This document shows, in pieces, positions 9,318 through 18,326 of a stretch of DNA of 64,000 nucleotides. The position numbers and the translations under genes are program-made. The stretch's first letter is position 1. Each line of letters starts with the position of its first letter. The notes beneath the pieces were generated by a model. The model worked only from the letters and a program-made list of their open reading frames with translations, had not been told where the DNA came from and searched no databases. The stretch is from Thermogemmatispora carboxidivorans (lineage in GTDB: Bacteria > Chloroflexota > Ktedonobacteria > Ktedonobacterales > Ktedonobacteraceae): positions 4,402,001-4,466,000 of the forward strand of contig NZ_JNIM01000001.1 of assembly GCF_000702505.1 (NCBI RefSeq). The letters are read 5' to 3'.

Positions 9318-9710
9318 CTAGCCGATGAACACGGTGCCAGTGGCCACGACGGTTCCCACTGGCATATCGGTGGGATCGTTGCAGGTCATGGCGGTCTCTC
9401 CGTTGCGCGCCGCCGGCTTGCCATTGATCAAGACGGTAGCGCTGCCGGTGAGAATCACCCCGCGATTGGTCGGGGGACGCTGGAAGAGGCCACCCTGGGG
9501 AATATGGGGCGGGATGTTGTCGGCGGTGCTTCCCTGGGTGGCCGCTGGCAGCCCCATGATCATGACATTCGGGCTAAGATTGCCGTTAATGATACCTGTA
9601 AAGGGATGCGGCAGAGGTGTTGGTAGTGTTCCCCCCGGTGAGGGGATCAGGACAATGTGGGTGTCAATAGCGGTGATCTGGTCACCCTGTTTGGCTGCCG
9701 GCTGCCCCAT
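9318..9710 (-). CDS. PAAR-motif spike tip protein
   Basis: Small protein of about 130 residues that should cap the VgrG-like spike. It shows PAAR-type spacing: MGQPAAKQGD at the start, PNVMIMGLPAATQGS in the middle and TVLINGKPAARNGE near the end, with Asp/His/Cys positions around them that could bind a metal. Two in-frame ATGs compete: 9719 lies one base from an AGGAGG, while 9710 has a 10-base spacing and gives the usual MGQPAA start, so I prefer 9710. The frame is open further upstream into non-conserved sequence. The gene lies directly downstream of the spike gene. Confidence 0.87.
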   Translation of the reverse strand: MGQPAAKQGDQITAIDTHIVLIPSPGGTLPTPLPHPFTGIINGNLSPNVMIMGLPAATQGSTADNIPPHIPQGGLFQRPPTNRGVILTGSATVLINGKPAARNGETAMTCNDPTDMPVGTVVATGTVFIG

Positions 9711-9858
9711 ATTCTTCATGCCTCCTCTGTGGTCCCTGCTCTGTGCCTTGTCCATGCTGTTTTCAGGAAAACGCGCCACTGCGGCATAATTTCGGGATGC
9801 CTTTTCTCTGCCGGGAGCAGGCCCGTGCCCGGTCCCGGCGTCAGCCCTGGATCTTTCC

Positions 9859-11553
9859 TCAGTTGAGATTGATGGTTGTGCCCTTAACGGTGACGACGCC
9901 GGCGCCGCCATCGATGCTAATGCCCTGTCCCTTGAGCTGGACCTGTCCCTGAGCTTCCAGGGAGAGGCTTCCCTGAGCCTTCAGGCTGATACTGCCCTGA
10001 ACGCTGATCTGCAGGCTGTTGGCGGCAGTGTCGATCTTGATGCTGTTCCCCGCGCTATCGCTGATGGTGATGCCGCCGCCTCCTTCGCTGTCGTCTAGAG
10101 TGATGAGGTGCCCAGTGCGCGAGCGCAGGAGGCGCTTCTGTACGCGGCCTCCGCTGGTGACCCGCGGCTCCGGCGGTTTGTCCTGGCCATTCCAGAGGCC
10201 GCCCAGGATGTAGGGGTGCTGGATGTCTCCTTCTAGAAAGCCGACCAGGACCTCGTCGTTGATCTCGGGCAGGAACTGGATGCCGCGCTGAGCGCCGCCT
10301 CCGGGGACAACGACACGCGCCCAACCGCTGGCGTGCTCCTCGGAGAGGGCCGGATATTTGACCTTCACTCTGCCCAGGCCAGCGGGATCATCATTGTCGG
10401 TGACGACGCCGATGACCAGGCCCAGGCCCGCAGCGAGAGGCCCGACCGAGGGGGTCGAGGAGGTCGCAGTGACCTGGTGCTGATCGCCGCTGAGCAGGTT
10501 CAGTAAGGTTGCAGGTTGGTAGCCACTGACGCTGAAGCGGGTGATATAGCCCTGACGGGCACTGTAGCTATGCAGGGTGCTGGTGACAAAGTAGGTGCCG
10601 CTGAAGCGCGTGCCCACTGCTTTGATGCGCACACTGATTCCTGCTACCAGGGCGGGCTGACCGGCGCAGGCTCCTTCAGCTTCGATAAAGCGCCCGGCGG
10701 CACGGTCGGCTACTGCCTGTGCCAGGCGATCTGCCTCGGCCTGTGTGCGCACTGACCCCGCGGCGACCAGGGCTTCCGCTGTCAGTTGAAATGCCTGCTG
10801 AACCAGCTCGCCCCCGCTCTGCTCTTGCCCAACCTGGGGCGTCCCCCGTCCGTTCTGCGCCTGGCTGACAACGGCTCGCCGCTGCTCGGGGTCCCAGCCG
10901 CGTACAGTGACTTTGCTGAGCTGGCCGATGGTCGTCAGGCGGGGGGTGAATTCGTGCAGGTTGACCCCCCACTCTAGTTCAAGCTGGCTCCCCCCGTTCG
11001 CGAGCGGCTCCACGTGGAGGGTCTTCCCCTGGACGTAGAGCAGGCAGCCCAGGGCCGCCGCTCTGCGCTGCAGAAACGCCAGATTGCTTTCGTTGCCCTG
11101 CAAGATATAGTCATGGACCTGGCCGCCGACCGCGACTTTCGCCTGCAGTCCGGCCTCCGCTGCCAGTTTCCTGATCAGGTCCTCATCGCTGACGTTGACA
11201 AAGGAGCGTACCCGACTCCCGCGTCCCAGACGGTGCAGGCGATCAAAGGCGCGAATGATCAATTGTTGGTTGCTGGCGTCAAAGGATGGCTCGATCTCGA
11301 CGATTTCGCCATCGAAGAGCAGCTTCGTTTGTCGCCCGCTGTGGGCTTCGATCTGGACGCTCTTGCCGGGCAGAAGGCTGGAGTCATCGACCCAGTGCAG
11401 GCGCGTGTCGTGCAGGACGATGGTGGCGACGTCCGGCAGGTGGAGGCTGTTTTCGACGGTGACCTCCAGCAGGTCGCTCATGAAGTCCGGTGCAACGTCA
11501 GCGCCTCCAATTTTGATGGAGAGCAGGCTGAGCAGATTTTCATTCTGTGGCAT
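9859..11553 (-). CDS. VgrG-like spike / baseplate assembly protein V
   Basis: Central spike of the injection system, 564 residues. The N-terminal part is gp27-like (SIKIGGADVAPDFMSDLLEV and FDASNQQLIIRAFDRLHRLGRG). Around residues 370-470 is the gp5 OB-fold region (GVVTDNDDPAGLGRVKVKYP, FLPEINDEVLVGFLEGD, PYILGGLWNG). The C-terminus is a run of short beta repeats, each a variation of SLKAQG/SLEAQG/QLKGQG, which should form a triple-stranded needle. The start at 11553 has a GGAG seven bases upstream and overlaps the end of the LysM gene by 14 bp; an upstream in-frame ATG would overlap it more and is less likely. The PAAR protein is encoded next. Confidence 0.92.
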   Translation of the reverse strand: MPQNENLLSLLSIKIGGADVAPDFMSDLLEVTVENSLHLPDVATIVLHDTRLHWVDDSSLLPGKSVQIEAHSGRQTKLLFDGEIVEIEPSFDASNQQLIIRAFDRLHRLGRGSRVRSFVNVSDEDLIRKLAAEAGLQAKVAVGGQVHDYILQGNESNLAFLQRRAAALGCLLYVQGKTLHVEPLANGGSQLELEWGVNLHEFTPRLTTIGQLSKVTVRGWDPEQRRAVVSQAQNGRGTPQVGQEQSGGELVQQAFQLTAEALVAAGSVRTQAEADRLAQAVADRAAGRFIEAEGACAGQPALVAGISVRIKAVGTRFSGTYFVTSTLHSYSARQGYITRFSVSGYQPATLLNLLSGDQHQVTATSSTPSVGPLAAGLGLVIGVVTDNDDPAGLGRVKVKYPALSEEHASGWARVVVPGGGAQRGIQFLPEINDEVLVGFLEGDIQHPYILGGLWNGQDKPPEPRVTSGGRVQKRLLRSRTGHLITLDDSEGGGGITISDSAGNSIKIDTAANSLQISVQGSISLKAQGSLSLEAQGQVQLKGQGISIDGGAGVVTVKGTTINLN

Positions 11554-12250
11554 TGGGGATCTCCAGCAGTTGGCCTGGCATGAGCTGGCGCACACGGGTC
11601 AGGCGGTTAGCTTCGGCGATCAGGCGCCAGAGGTTGGGGTCACCGTACTCTTTGTAGGCGATCCAGGCCAGGGTGTCCCCTTCACAGACGCGCCAGACGC
11701 GCTCTCCTCCCACTCCTCCCGAAGTGGGATTGGTCGCCGGGTAGTCGTCTTTGTCCTGCACTTGTTGAAAGGTGACGTCCAGGGTGGAGCGCACCGGCGT
11801 GCCATCGGGCAGGAAGAGGGTGAAGCGCTCGCGGACATTGGTGATGACGGCTTTGAAGCTCCAGACGGCTCCCCACTGGAAGCTGACGACCGGAGGCCGT
11901 CCTTTCTTGTGTTTGGCTCCTCCTCCTCGACCGCCCAGCGGCCCAAGCGCCGGATCAACTTTCATCATGTTCCAGATTTTTTCGGTGTAGGCTTTGCGGA
12001 CGTCTTTAGGGCCACCCCCCTCGCCACCGCTTTTGATATTGGTGTAGGTGTCAAAGAAGAGCTGCATCTGCAGCGTGGTGGGCTGGCCGCTGCCAAATTC
12101 CAGGCGGGCAATGTTGGTCCCCTTGCTCTCTTTAGCGGTCCACGAGTTCTGCTTGCTAAAGGTGTATTCTTTGGGATTAAACATGCATTCGACGCTGCTG
12201 CCGTGATCGTGATCGACAATGGTGGCCAGCGCCAGCGGACTGCTTTGCAT
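11540..12250 (-). CDS. CIS tube adaptor with C-terminal LysM domain
   Basis: Connects inner tube to spike (Afp7/gp53-like). The N-terminal 1-170 shows the contractile-injection tube protein pattern (ECMFNPKEYTFSKQNSW, LQMQLFFDTY, FKAVITNVRERFTLF, PVRSTLDVTFQQV). Residues 182-232 are a LysM domain (RVCEGDTLAWIAYKEYGDPNLWRLIAEAN ... LMPGQLLEIP); in this family the LysM is structural and need not bind peptidoglycan. The ATG at 12250 has GGAG seven bases upstream. The length of 236 residues is typical. Confidence 0.92.
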   Translation of the reverse strand: MQSSPLALATIVDHDHGSSVECMFNPKEYTFSKQNSWTAKESKGTNIARLEFGSGQPTTLQMQLFFDTYTNIKSGGEGGGPKDVRKAYTEKIWNMMKVDPALGPLGGRGGGAKHKKGRPPVVSFQWGAVWSFKAVITNVRERFTLFLPDGTPVRSTLDVTFQQVQDKDDYPATNPTSGGVGGERVWRVCEGDTLAWIAYKEYGDPNLWRLIAEANRLTRVRQLMPGQLLEIPNATE

Positions 12251-12284
12251 GGCTGCTCTCCTTCCTTAACTGCCGTGCTCACTT

Positions 12285-14129
12285 TTATGAGAGGAGGCGG
12301 CGCTGCTCGACGCTCAGGCGGCGCTTGAGCAGGGTGTAGACCTGGCGCGCCAGGGCGTCAAGGTCCGGCTCCGGTGGGCGAGCGCCTGGCGTGGCTGACT
12401 GCCCTTCGCCCTGGCCGCCGACAGGTGTGGCCAGGCTGCGTTCGACGCCGGCGCGGCTGACGCCACTGTGCTCCGCCAGAGCGGCGCTCTCGGTCGCTGA
12501 GGTGCCAAGCGGCTGGCTGGGCATGATCGCCGGGGACAGCGGCGCGCGCGGCGCCGAAGAAAGGCTTGCGCCTGGCATGCTCTCGTCCGCAGCTGGGCCG
12601 TTGGAAGAAGCTGGCGCGGTCAGCCAGGCCGGCAGCGGCTCCCAGGGTGCCGGCAGCTTACCCCAGATGCCTCGCTCCCGCTCTTCGGTCTGGCCGCCGT
12701 TGCTGGCGACAGGCGAAGCCGGCGCAGTCATGGACGCTGCAGGCTCCGACATTGGCGGCTCTGTTGGCTCTGACAGGGCCATCGGAGCAGTCACTGCGAA
12801 AGCGGTCTGCGCCTGTCGACGAACTCGCCGTTCGACGGTGATGGCCAGCTGCTCCTCGTCAAGGTGGGTCGCCGCTTCGGCATGCTGCTCCATGTCGGGG
12901 GAGGATGCCGGCAGCGAGCGCATGATTGGTGGCAGGAAGCGCGGCCTGCGACGGCGCATGATATGTGTCAGCTCGTGAGCCAGGAGGCCGAGGCCCTCTG
13001 GCGTGGTTTGCTCCTGCTGAGGCGCCAGCTCGACCGTGTCCGCATCGCTGAGGGCGGCGGCAGCCAGAGCCTCTGTGGCGTGCGCTGCCTGGGCATCGCG
13101 ATAGAGCGCGACCTCCGCCAGGTCGATGCCGACGAGCGGCTTGAGGAAGCGGCGGGCAGCGAGGGCGGGTGGCTCTGGGCTACGCGCCGCAGCAGCAGAT
13201 ACGCCAGCTCCTGTGCTCGCTGTCGGGCCCCCGCCTGGAGCGAGTAGCGGCGAGACCTGCCTCAGAGCGGGCGTGCTGCTACGCTCTCTACTCACCCTGT
13301 CTGCTCTCGTCCGAGCTGGCAGCGGCTGCTCACTGGCGCCGCCCGGCCCTCTCTCCGGGAAGCCAGGAGAGTCCGGGGCAGGTGCTGGCCCTGGTCTCGC
13401 CATCGCCTGCTCCTGCTCACGCCGGGCTTGCTCAACCAGACGCCGGAACCAGCTCTGTGGCGAGCGTTCTGCCTCGTCCTGATGCGGCCTGAATAGCTGC
13501 GCTGCCTCATTGGACAGTTCCGGCGCTGCAGCTACCTCGGAGATTGACCCGGGGGACGCTGGCAGACTCTGGCTGACCCTGGCGAGGTCGCTCTCTGATG
13601 CAGGGAGCGCGATAGTATCATACGCTGTATGAGGGATACCTTGCTCGATGACATGTGCGCGGCTTGCAAGGCGTTCCGAAGGCAGCGTGGTCAGAGGGGC
13701 GGTCTCCTGCTGCTGGCGCTCGTCTGGCCTGGACGGGGCCGCCAGCGCCTCTTCGTCGGCGGCCTCAGCCTCCCAGCCCTGATCTTCCTCCGTAGCTGGC
13801 GCCGGCGCTGCCTCTGCTGGGGCTAGCGGCTCTGGAGGCCAGGCGGCGGCAGGCGCTTGCTTCCCGTCCGAAGGAAGGGGGGCCGCCACTAGCGGTGGCG
13901 TCTCGTCGATGGGTTGTCGGGCAGCCAGCAGGTGCGGAGACCAGGACCAGAGCGGCTGCCTTGTTGCCAGAGGCTGCCGGGGTCGGTCATCGGCGGCCAG
14001 GGCTGTCAGGCCAAGGGCCACCGCCAGAGTGCGGTGTCGCTCCAGGGAGGCCCGCAGCGGCAAGGCCGGCCTGAGAGAGAGCAGCCGCTGGCGGCGGCGC
14101 AGAGCGGTCAGCAGCAGGTGTCGACGCAC
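12285..14129 (-). CDS. DUF4157-like (eCIS core) protein with long disordered N-terminus
   Basis: A 614-residue protein inside the structural block. Residues 1-320 are Pro/Ala/Glu-rich with no fold I can recognise. Residues 331-395 carry a reduced DUF4157-like module ending in HELTH (385-389), but the usual conserved block with R-F-G-H-D-F is replaced by IDLAEVALYRDAQAAH. A Ser/Pro/Thr-rich tail follows and a final helix (about 587-614, DLDALARQVYTLLKRRL) resembles that of the 65-aa protein encoded just upstream. Start is GTG with AGGAGG six bases before it. Placement between second tube and LysM adaptor suggests a particle or loading component rather than ordinary cargo; function is unknown. 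Confidence 0.7.
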   Translation of the reverse strand: MRRHLLLTALRRRQRLLSLRPALPLRASLERHRTLAVALGLTALAADDRPRQPLATRQPLWSWSPHLLAARQPIDETPPLVAAPLPSDGKQAPAAAWPPEPLAPAEAAPAPATEEDQGWEAEAADEEALAAPSRPDERQQQETAPLTTLPSERLASRAHVIEQGIPHTAYDTIALPASESDLARVSQSLPASPGSISEVAAAPELSNEAAQLFRPHQDEAERSPQSWFRRLVEQARREQEQAMARPGPAPAPDSPGFPERGPGGASEQPLPARTRADRVSRERSSTPALRQVSPLLAPGGGPTASTGAGVSAAAARSPEPPALAARRFLKPLVGIDLAEVALYRDAQAAHATEALAAAALSDADTVELAPQQEQTTPEGLGLLAHELTHIMRRRRPRFLPPIMRSLPASSPDMEQHAEAATHLDEEQLAITVERRVRRQAQTAFAVTAPMALSEPTEPPMSEPAASMTAPASPVASNGGQTEERERGIWGKLPAPWEPLPAWLTAPASSNGPAADESMPGASLSSAPRAPLSPAIMPSQPLGTSATESAALAEHSGVSRAGVERSLATPVGGQGEGQSATPGARPPEPDLDALARQVYTLLKRRLSVEQRRLLS

Positions 14130-14166
14130 AATAGTCCTCCTCTGTCTCAGCCAGTCGGATTCTCGC

Positions 14167-14589
14167 TCAGCCCAGCGTCATGCCTTCGTGGGCCAGCTCC
14201 AGGGTCTCAATGGCCGCCGCGTTGTCCGGCGCGCGCAGCTGGGGCCCGACCCATTTTACCGGGTAGGCGTTCAGAAAATTCCAGCGCATCAGCTCGTTGC
14301 CCGCCACGTCATACATGACCACTGAGATATGGCGACGCTTGAGACGCCCGCAGGCCACATCGGCCAGCCAGCGATAGAACTCGTTGGAAGTGGTCAGGCC
14401 GCGCTTGAGCGTCAGATTGCTCACTTTGGTAAAGCCGGGCAGGCGATAGACAAAGCCGTTATTGCCGCCTTCCTGGTACTCCATGATGTCCATCTCGACT
14501 TGCAGGCCGCTGACCTCGGTAAAGACGCCCTGGGCCTGGCCCTCGAAGAGGACATAGAAGCGGCAACCCGGATAGGCTTCGGTGGCCAT
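14167..14589 (-). CDS. Second inner tube protein (T4 gp19 family)
   Basis: Inner tube subunit of 140 residues. Typical gp19/eCIS tube features: FYVLFEGQAQGVFTEVSGL at the start, FVYRLPGFTKVSNLTLKRGL in the middle, WNFLNAYPVKWVGP and a final AIETLELAHEGM strand. It is a paralogue of the tube protein encoded at 15193-15633; eCIS loci commonly hold a major tube and one or two tube-like initiators near the baseplate. Preceded by GGAGG ten bases before the ATG. Confidence 0.93.
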   Translation of the reverse strand: MATEAYPGCRFYVLFEGQAQGVFTEVSGLQVEMDIMEYQEGGNNGFVYRLPGFTKVSNLTLKRGLTTSNEFYRWLADVACGRLKRRHISVVMYDVAGNELMRWNFLNAYPVKWVGPQLRAPDNAAAIETLELAHEGMTLG

Positions 14590-14596
14590 CAGCTCT

Positions 14597-14794
14597 TCAC
14601 CTCCCGCGCCTCAGAGGATACCTCGGCCCCCGCTGTCCACGGGCCTGGGAGAGACGTACCTCCTGAAGCAGCAACTGATAGACCTTCTCCACCAGCCGCT
14701 CGATGTCAATGGCAGCACCGGCGCTCTCGTGGGCAGGCAGGCCGGCGGCAGCAGCGCCGGCAGCCTGCTGATCAGAGGCTGGTAGATCTGTCAT
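14597..14794 (-). CDS. Small helical protein between the tube genes
   Basis: About 65 residues; not a family I can name with certainty, although a short protein of this size is usual at this place in eCIS operons. The N-terminal half is Ala/Gly-rich and the C-terminal half is an amphipathic helix (IDIERLVEKVYQLLLQEVRL) followed by a basic tail with many Arg. The gene overlaps the end of the preceding assembly gene by about 20 bp. ATG at 14794 is chosen; a GTG at 14806 gives four more residues. The helix resembles the very C-terminus of the 614-residue DUF4157-like protein. Confidence 0.6.
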   Translation of the reverse strand: MTDLPASDQQAAGAAAAGLPAHESAGAAIDIERLVEKVYQLLLQEVRLSQARGQRGPRYPLRRGR

Positions 14795-15158
14795 CAGCTT
14801 CACCACCTTCTGTCAGGTCGAGTGCGAAACGCAGGCCGCAGCGGGGACACTGCGTCTCGACGAGCGTCGTGCCCACTTCGTTAATCTGGACATAGAGCTG
14901 CTGCAGATAGGCGAGATCGGCGGAAAAGAGTCCTTCGATCACGCTGACGTCAACGGGATGGAGATCGCCCAGGCGCGTCACGACCCGGCTGAGGACCAGG
15001 ATGGTCAGATAGGCCTCGTTAGCGCGCACTCGCGCATCTTGCAGCGGCTCGATCTCATCGAGGGCGGTCGCCAGGCGCATTGTCCCTTGCCGATGAAGGT
15101 TTCCGCGTGCGTCGACGTAGCCGCAGGGCAGGGTAAAGGGAAACTCGGTCTGCAACAT
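14772..15158 (-). CDS. Tail assembly-like protein with CxxC motif
   Basis: A 128-residue protein located between the two tube genes. It starts with a beta segment (FPFTLPCGYVDARGNLHRQG), continues with helices (ALDEIEPLQDARVRANEAYLTILVLSRVV) and ends with a possible zinc ribbon half, CPRC, before an acidic tail. Position, size and the N-terminal beta segment resemble phage tail assembly proteins found in eCIS clusters between tube genes. Its exact role is not established from sequence. Confidence 0.65.
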   Translation of the reverse strand: MLQTEFPFTLPCGYVDARGNLHRQGTMRLATALDEIEPLQDARVRANEAYLTILVLSRVVTRLGDLHPVDVSVIEGLFSADLAYLQQLYVQINEVGTTLVETQCPRCGLRFALDLTEGGEADDRSTSL

Positions 15159-15192
15159 CGTTGTCTTGGCTCCCTGAGCGTGCCACCGGGCC

Positions 15193-15633
15193 TTAGCTCA
15201 CGCGCTCGTAGCCCTCGTGGGTAATCTCCAGCTCCTCGATGGCAACTTCGTTGTTGCTGGCATTGGCGCTGGGACCGGTCAGCTTGCTCGGCCAGGCATT
15301 GACGAAGTTCCAGCGCGCCACCGGCTCACCCTGCTGATTGTACATAGTGATGGTTCCGTTCTTGCGCGCCTCTTCGATCTTGCCCTGCTCGACAAGCTTG
15401 CGCCACTGCCACATATCCATTGAGTCAGTAATGCCGCGCTTGAGTGTGATGTTATTCCATTTGAGACGGCCCGGCACCTTTTTGATGACAAACTCGCCAC
15501 GCGGCCCGCTGGCTTTGTACTCGACGACCTCATTCTCGCTGCCCAGGCCGGTGCACTCGCGGAAGGCGCCGACAATCTGGCCTTGAAATTCGACGCCAAA
15601 CCATGATGAGACCAACGGATCTTTCTCTGCCAT
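15193..15633 (-). CDS. Major inner tube protein (T4 gp19 family)
   Basis: Inner tube subunit of 146 residues lying directly downstream of the sheath gene, the place of the major tube protein in eCIS operons. Family features include WFGVEFQGQIVGAFRECTGLGSE, FVIKKVPGRLKWNNITLKRG, WNFVNAWPSKLTGP and a final IEELEITHEGYERV strand. An AGGAGG lies eight bases before the ATG. It shares overall layout with the 140-residue paralogue at 14167-14589 but is clearly diverged. Confidence 0.94.
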   Translation of the reverse strand: MAEKDPLVSSWFGVEFQGQIVGAFRECTGLGSENEVVEYKASGPRGEFVIKKVPGRLKWNNITLKRGITDSMDMWQWRKLVEQGKIEEARKNGTITMYNQQGEPVARWNFVNAWPSKLTGPSANASNNEVAIEELEITHEGYERVS

Positions 15634-15711
15634 GCCTTCTTCCTCCTTTGGCCTTCATGCATGCACATGAGGCGTGGATTTGATCGACCGATGAACAAAC
15701 AGGCGGCTTGC

Positions 15712-17343
15712 TCAGGCGCCGCCACCCGCCCATTGGCGCAGGCGGAAGACCACAAATTCGGCGGGCTTGACGGGTGCCAGTCCAATATCAATGAAGAGCA
15801 TCCCACGGTCGCGCACGTCGGGCGGATTGATCTCTTCGTCGCATTTGACAAAGAAGGCTTCTTCAGGCGAGCGGCCAAAGAGCATGCCATCGCGCCAGGC
15901 CCCCGTGAGGAAGGCCGTGATGTCTCGCTTGACGCGCGCCCAGAGGTCGACATCGTTGGGTTCGAAGACGACCCATTGGGTGCCGCGCTCGATCGATTTC
16001 TCGATATAGTTGAAGAGGCGCCGCACGTTGACATAGCGCCAGGCGGGGTCACTGCTGAGGGTGCGTGCGCCCCAGACGCGCAGGCCGCGCCCGGTAAAGG
16101 AGCGGATGCAGTTGACGCCACTTGGGTTGAGGGTATCCTGTTCGCCTTTAGTCACCTGGATGACGCCCTCCAGGGCGCCGCGGACCACTTCATTGGCGGG
16201 GGCCTTGTGGACGCCGCGCTCGTTGTCGTTGCGGGCGTAGATGCCGGCAATGTGGCCGGAAGGCGGCACGGCCAGCGGACGGCCATCGGGGCCGCTGATC
16301 TTGATCCAGGGATAGTAGAGGGCGGCAAATTTGGAGTCATAGGCGGTCTCGGCCTCTCGCCAGACCTTGACCTGCTGCGGTGTGAGGTCCGGCAGGGGGT
16401 CGAGGATGGCGATGCGGTCGCCCATGCGCTCGCAGTGGGCGATCATGGCCAGTTGCACGGCTTTGACACCCTCACGGCTGATCAGGCCAGCCTGGTAGGC
16501 GGCCATCAGGTCAGGGCAGCAGACCATCGTGACGTCTTCGGCAACCTCCAGCCCTTCGAAGCCGCTGCGCTCAGCGGCGCTGCCGGCAAAGTGATCGGGT
16601 TGGACCTGCGGCAGGGCAAGCTGGGCCGGCGCCCGCAGGACGTAGGTGCCCGGCTCGGGGGCTCGCTCTATGGCGCTGCCGCTGGTCTTCGGCTCGACCA
16701 GGCGAATGAGCTTGCTAAGCTGGTTGACCGTCTCAACGGCGGTCTTGGCCCCGGCTCCTCCCCCGCTGCCAACGCTCAGGTTCTCGTAGATCTCTTCTTC
16801 GTCGCCCATGCGCACATTGAGAGTGAAGAGGCCACGGTTACCCGACGCTGCAGGGGGCGCGGCTTCTCCCTCTTTCTGCTGCTCGCCTTCGGCTGAGGCT
16901 GGGGCCGGCGGCGGCAGGGTTTTGGTGGGCGGCAGTACTTCGATCTGGATATCCTGCTGGGGCACGTTTTTGGGATGGACGATCAGCGAGGGCACGGCCT
17001 TGGAGGCGCGGCTGGGCAGCAGCACTGGCGCGGCTTTCTCTGTCTTGGTGCTGTTGTTGACCAGGCGCGTGACGTAGCAGCGCCCACCTCCGTTGAGGAA
17101 GTAGCCGTAGACGGCGTGCGAGAGGTAGGAGCCGGGCAGGTGGGGATTGCGTACCCCCCCCTCTTCGAGGCTGCCAAAGGTGGCGACATACTGCGACCAG
17201 TTGGTGATGAGCACCGGTCGGTTGGCCGGCCCGGCGGGAGCGAAGCCGACAAAGGCCGCTGTAGCGGTCCCAACGCCTTCGATGGGCCGCGGCCCGCTGT
17301 CAACTTCTTGAATGTAGACGCCGGGTGAGAGATATTCGGGCAT
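15712..17343 (-). CDS. Contractile tail sheath protein
   Basis: Sheath subunit of 543 residues that contracts to drive the inner tube. The N-terminus SPGVYIQEVDSGPRPIEGV is the family signature, followed by TATAAFVGFAPAGPANRPVLI. Central part contains a PDLMAAYQAG region and DRIAILDPLPDL; the C-terminal domain has IAGIYARNDNERGVHKAPAN, INCIRSF-like and RGLRVWGARTLS motifs, RRLFNYIEKSIERGTQWVVFEPND and a closing PAEFVVFRLRQW strand used for the subunit handshake. AGGAGG is ten bases before the ATG. Only one sheath gene is present. Confidence 0.96.
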   Translation of the reverse strand: MPEYLSPGVYIQEVDSGPRPIEGVGTATAAFVGFAPAGPANRPVLITNWSQYVATFGSLEEGGVRNPHLPGSYLSHAVYGYFLNGGGRCYVTRLVNNSTKTEKAAPVLLPSRASKAVPSLIVHPKNVPQQDIQIEVLPPTKTLPPPAPASAEGEQQKEGEAAPPAASGNRGLFTLNVRMGDEEEIYENLSVGSGGGAGAKTAVETVNQLSKLIRLVEPKTSGSAIERAPEPGTYVLRAPAQLALPQVQPDHFAGSAAERSGFEGLEVAEDVTMVCCPDLMAAYQAGLISREGVKAVQLAMIAHCERMGDRIAILDPLPDLTPQQVKVWREAETAYDSKFAALYYPWIKISGPDGRPLAVPPSGHIAGIYARNDNERGVHKAPANEVVRGALEGVIQVTKGEQDTLNPSGVNCIRSFTGRGLRVWGARTLSSDPAWRYVNVRRLFNYIEKSIERGTQWVVFEPNDVDLWARVKRDITAFLTGAWRDGMLFGRSPEEAFFVKCDEEINPPDVRDRGMLFIDIGLAPVKPAEFVVFRLRQWAGGGA

Positions 17344-17428
17344 GATCCCAGGTCCTCCTTGGCATGGTTTATCAGGAATAGATCATCAGAGCCTTTGGCG
17401 GACAGAATAGCGCAGTGTCCTATTTGGG

Positions 17429-18310
17429 TCAGGTCTCTAGCACAGGCAGGGCCTCCAGGACAATCTCGTAGGAGAGCACGCTGCGAGGGCCCGGCTGGTC
17501 GGCAGCGGGCGCTGCGTCGTCACCGTAGTCGATCACCAGGCGGCGGGCCGGCCCTGTGGGCGGTGTGAGGCGCAGAATAGCTCTCTGCGGCGGCAGATGG
17601 CCCAGGACAAAGCGCCCGGTGCTATCGGTGATGCTCTCTTCGGCATATCCTTCGAGGGCGACATGTACGCCAGCCAGGGCCTGGCCCTGCTGGTTGCGTA
17701 CCAGGCCGCCGAGCTGAATGCCGCTCTCGCTGGCCTGCTCCTCCCCCGGCGAGAGGCGACGATAGCGCGCGGTGCGCTGGAGGACAAGCGGCGCTTCGGC
17801 CACCGGCGCCAGTTCGATGGGAACGGTGACGGTGTAGGCCAGGGCTGGCCGCGGCGGGCTTCCCAGGCTATTCCAGAGCGAGAGCAGTACCTGCTGCTCG
17901 TCTTCGCGGCCTACGTGCGCTACCAGGGGAATGCCCAGGGCCTGGACTTCCAGCGGAAGGTAGGCTTCCGGTATCTGCGGATGGCGCACCAGGGTAGTGA
18001 GGACGCGCCAGAGCAGTTGCTGCTCGTCCTCGATCTCGCTGCTGATGGCAGTGACCATGTAGCGCAGGTCGAAGCGCCGCGGCAGGGGCCGGCGCTCGGC
18101 GCGCCCGTTGGCGGCGACGGTCTGATAGCTGCTCTGACGCAGCTCGACGTTTTCGTGAATGGCGTAGAGGAAGAGGCTGATCGTCGGCTGCCAGAGGCGC
18201 TCGATGCGCTCCGTGGTCGGTGCCTCAAAGATGATGTCGACTTCTCGCTCGCTGATCTGGCCGCGTTCGTAGAGCAGGCGGCGCAGGACGGTCTGCATAG
18301 TGAGCAACAT
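17429..18310 (-). CDS. DUF4255 (Pvc16-like) protein with C-terminal beta-sandwich
   Basis: 293 residues. Residues 1-190 match DUF4255, the Afp16/Pvc16-type cap or terminator of eCIS tails (LWQPTISLFLYAIHENVELR, RRFDLRYMVTAISSEIEDEQQLLWRVLTTL). Residues 197-290 form a carboxypeptidase-regulatory-like beta-sandwich (GGLVRNQQGQALAGVHVALE, SITDSTGRFVLGHLPPQ). ATG at 18310 is used; a second ATG at 18298 lacks a ribosome site. It precedes the sheath gene by 85 bp, the normal eCIS order. The extra sandwich domain is known in some relatives and may decorate the tail end. Confidence 0.87.
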   Translation of the reverse strand: MLLTMQTVLRRLLYERGQISEREVDIIFEAPTTERIERLWQPTISLFLYAIHENVELRQSSYQTVAANGRAERRPLPRRFDLRYMVTAISSEIEDEQQLLWRVLTTLVRHPQIPEAYLPLEVQALGIPLVAHVGREDEQQVLLSLWNSLGSPPRPALAYTVTVPIELAPVAEAPLVLQRTARYRRLSPGEEQASESGIQLGGLVRNQQGQALAGVHVALEGYAEESITDSTGRFVLGHLPPQRAILRLTPPTGPARRLVIDYGDDAAPAADQPGPRSVLSYEIVLEALPVLET

Positions 18311-18326
18311 GGTCCTTGATCCTCAC

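Noticed and set aside
10000..12000. Type VI secretion or a prophage instead of eCIS
   Set aside because: No TssB/C, TssJLM membrane complex, capsid, terminase or integrase genes; AAA+ ATPase, DUF4255 and DUF4157 proteins point to eCIS.
15661..16896. 411-codon open frame on the plus strand
   Set aside because: Antisense to the sheath gene, which is certain.
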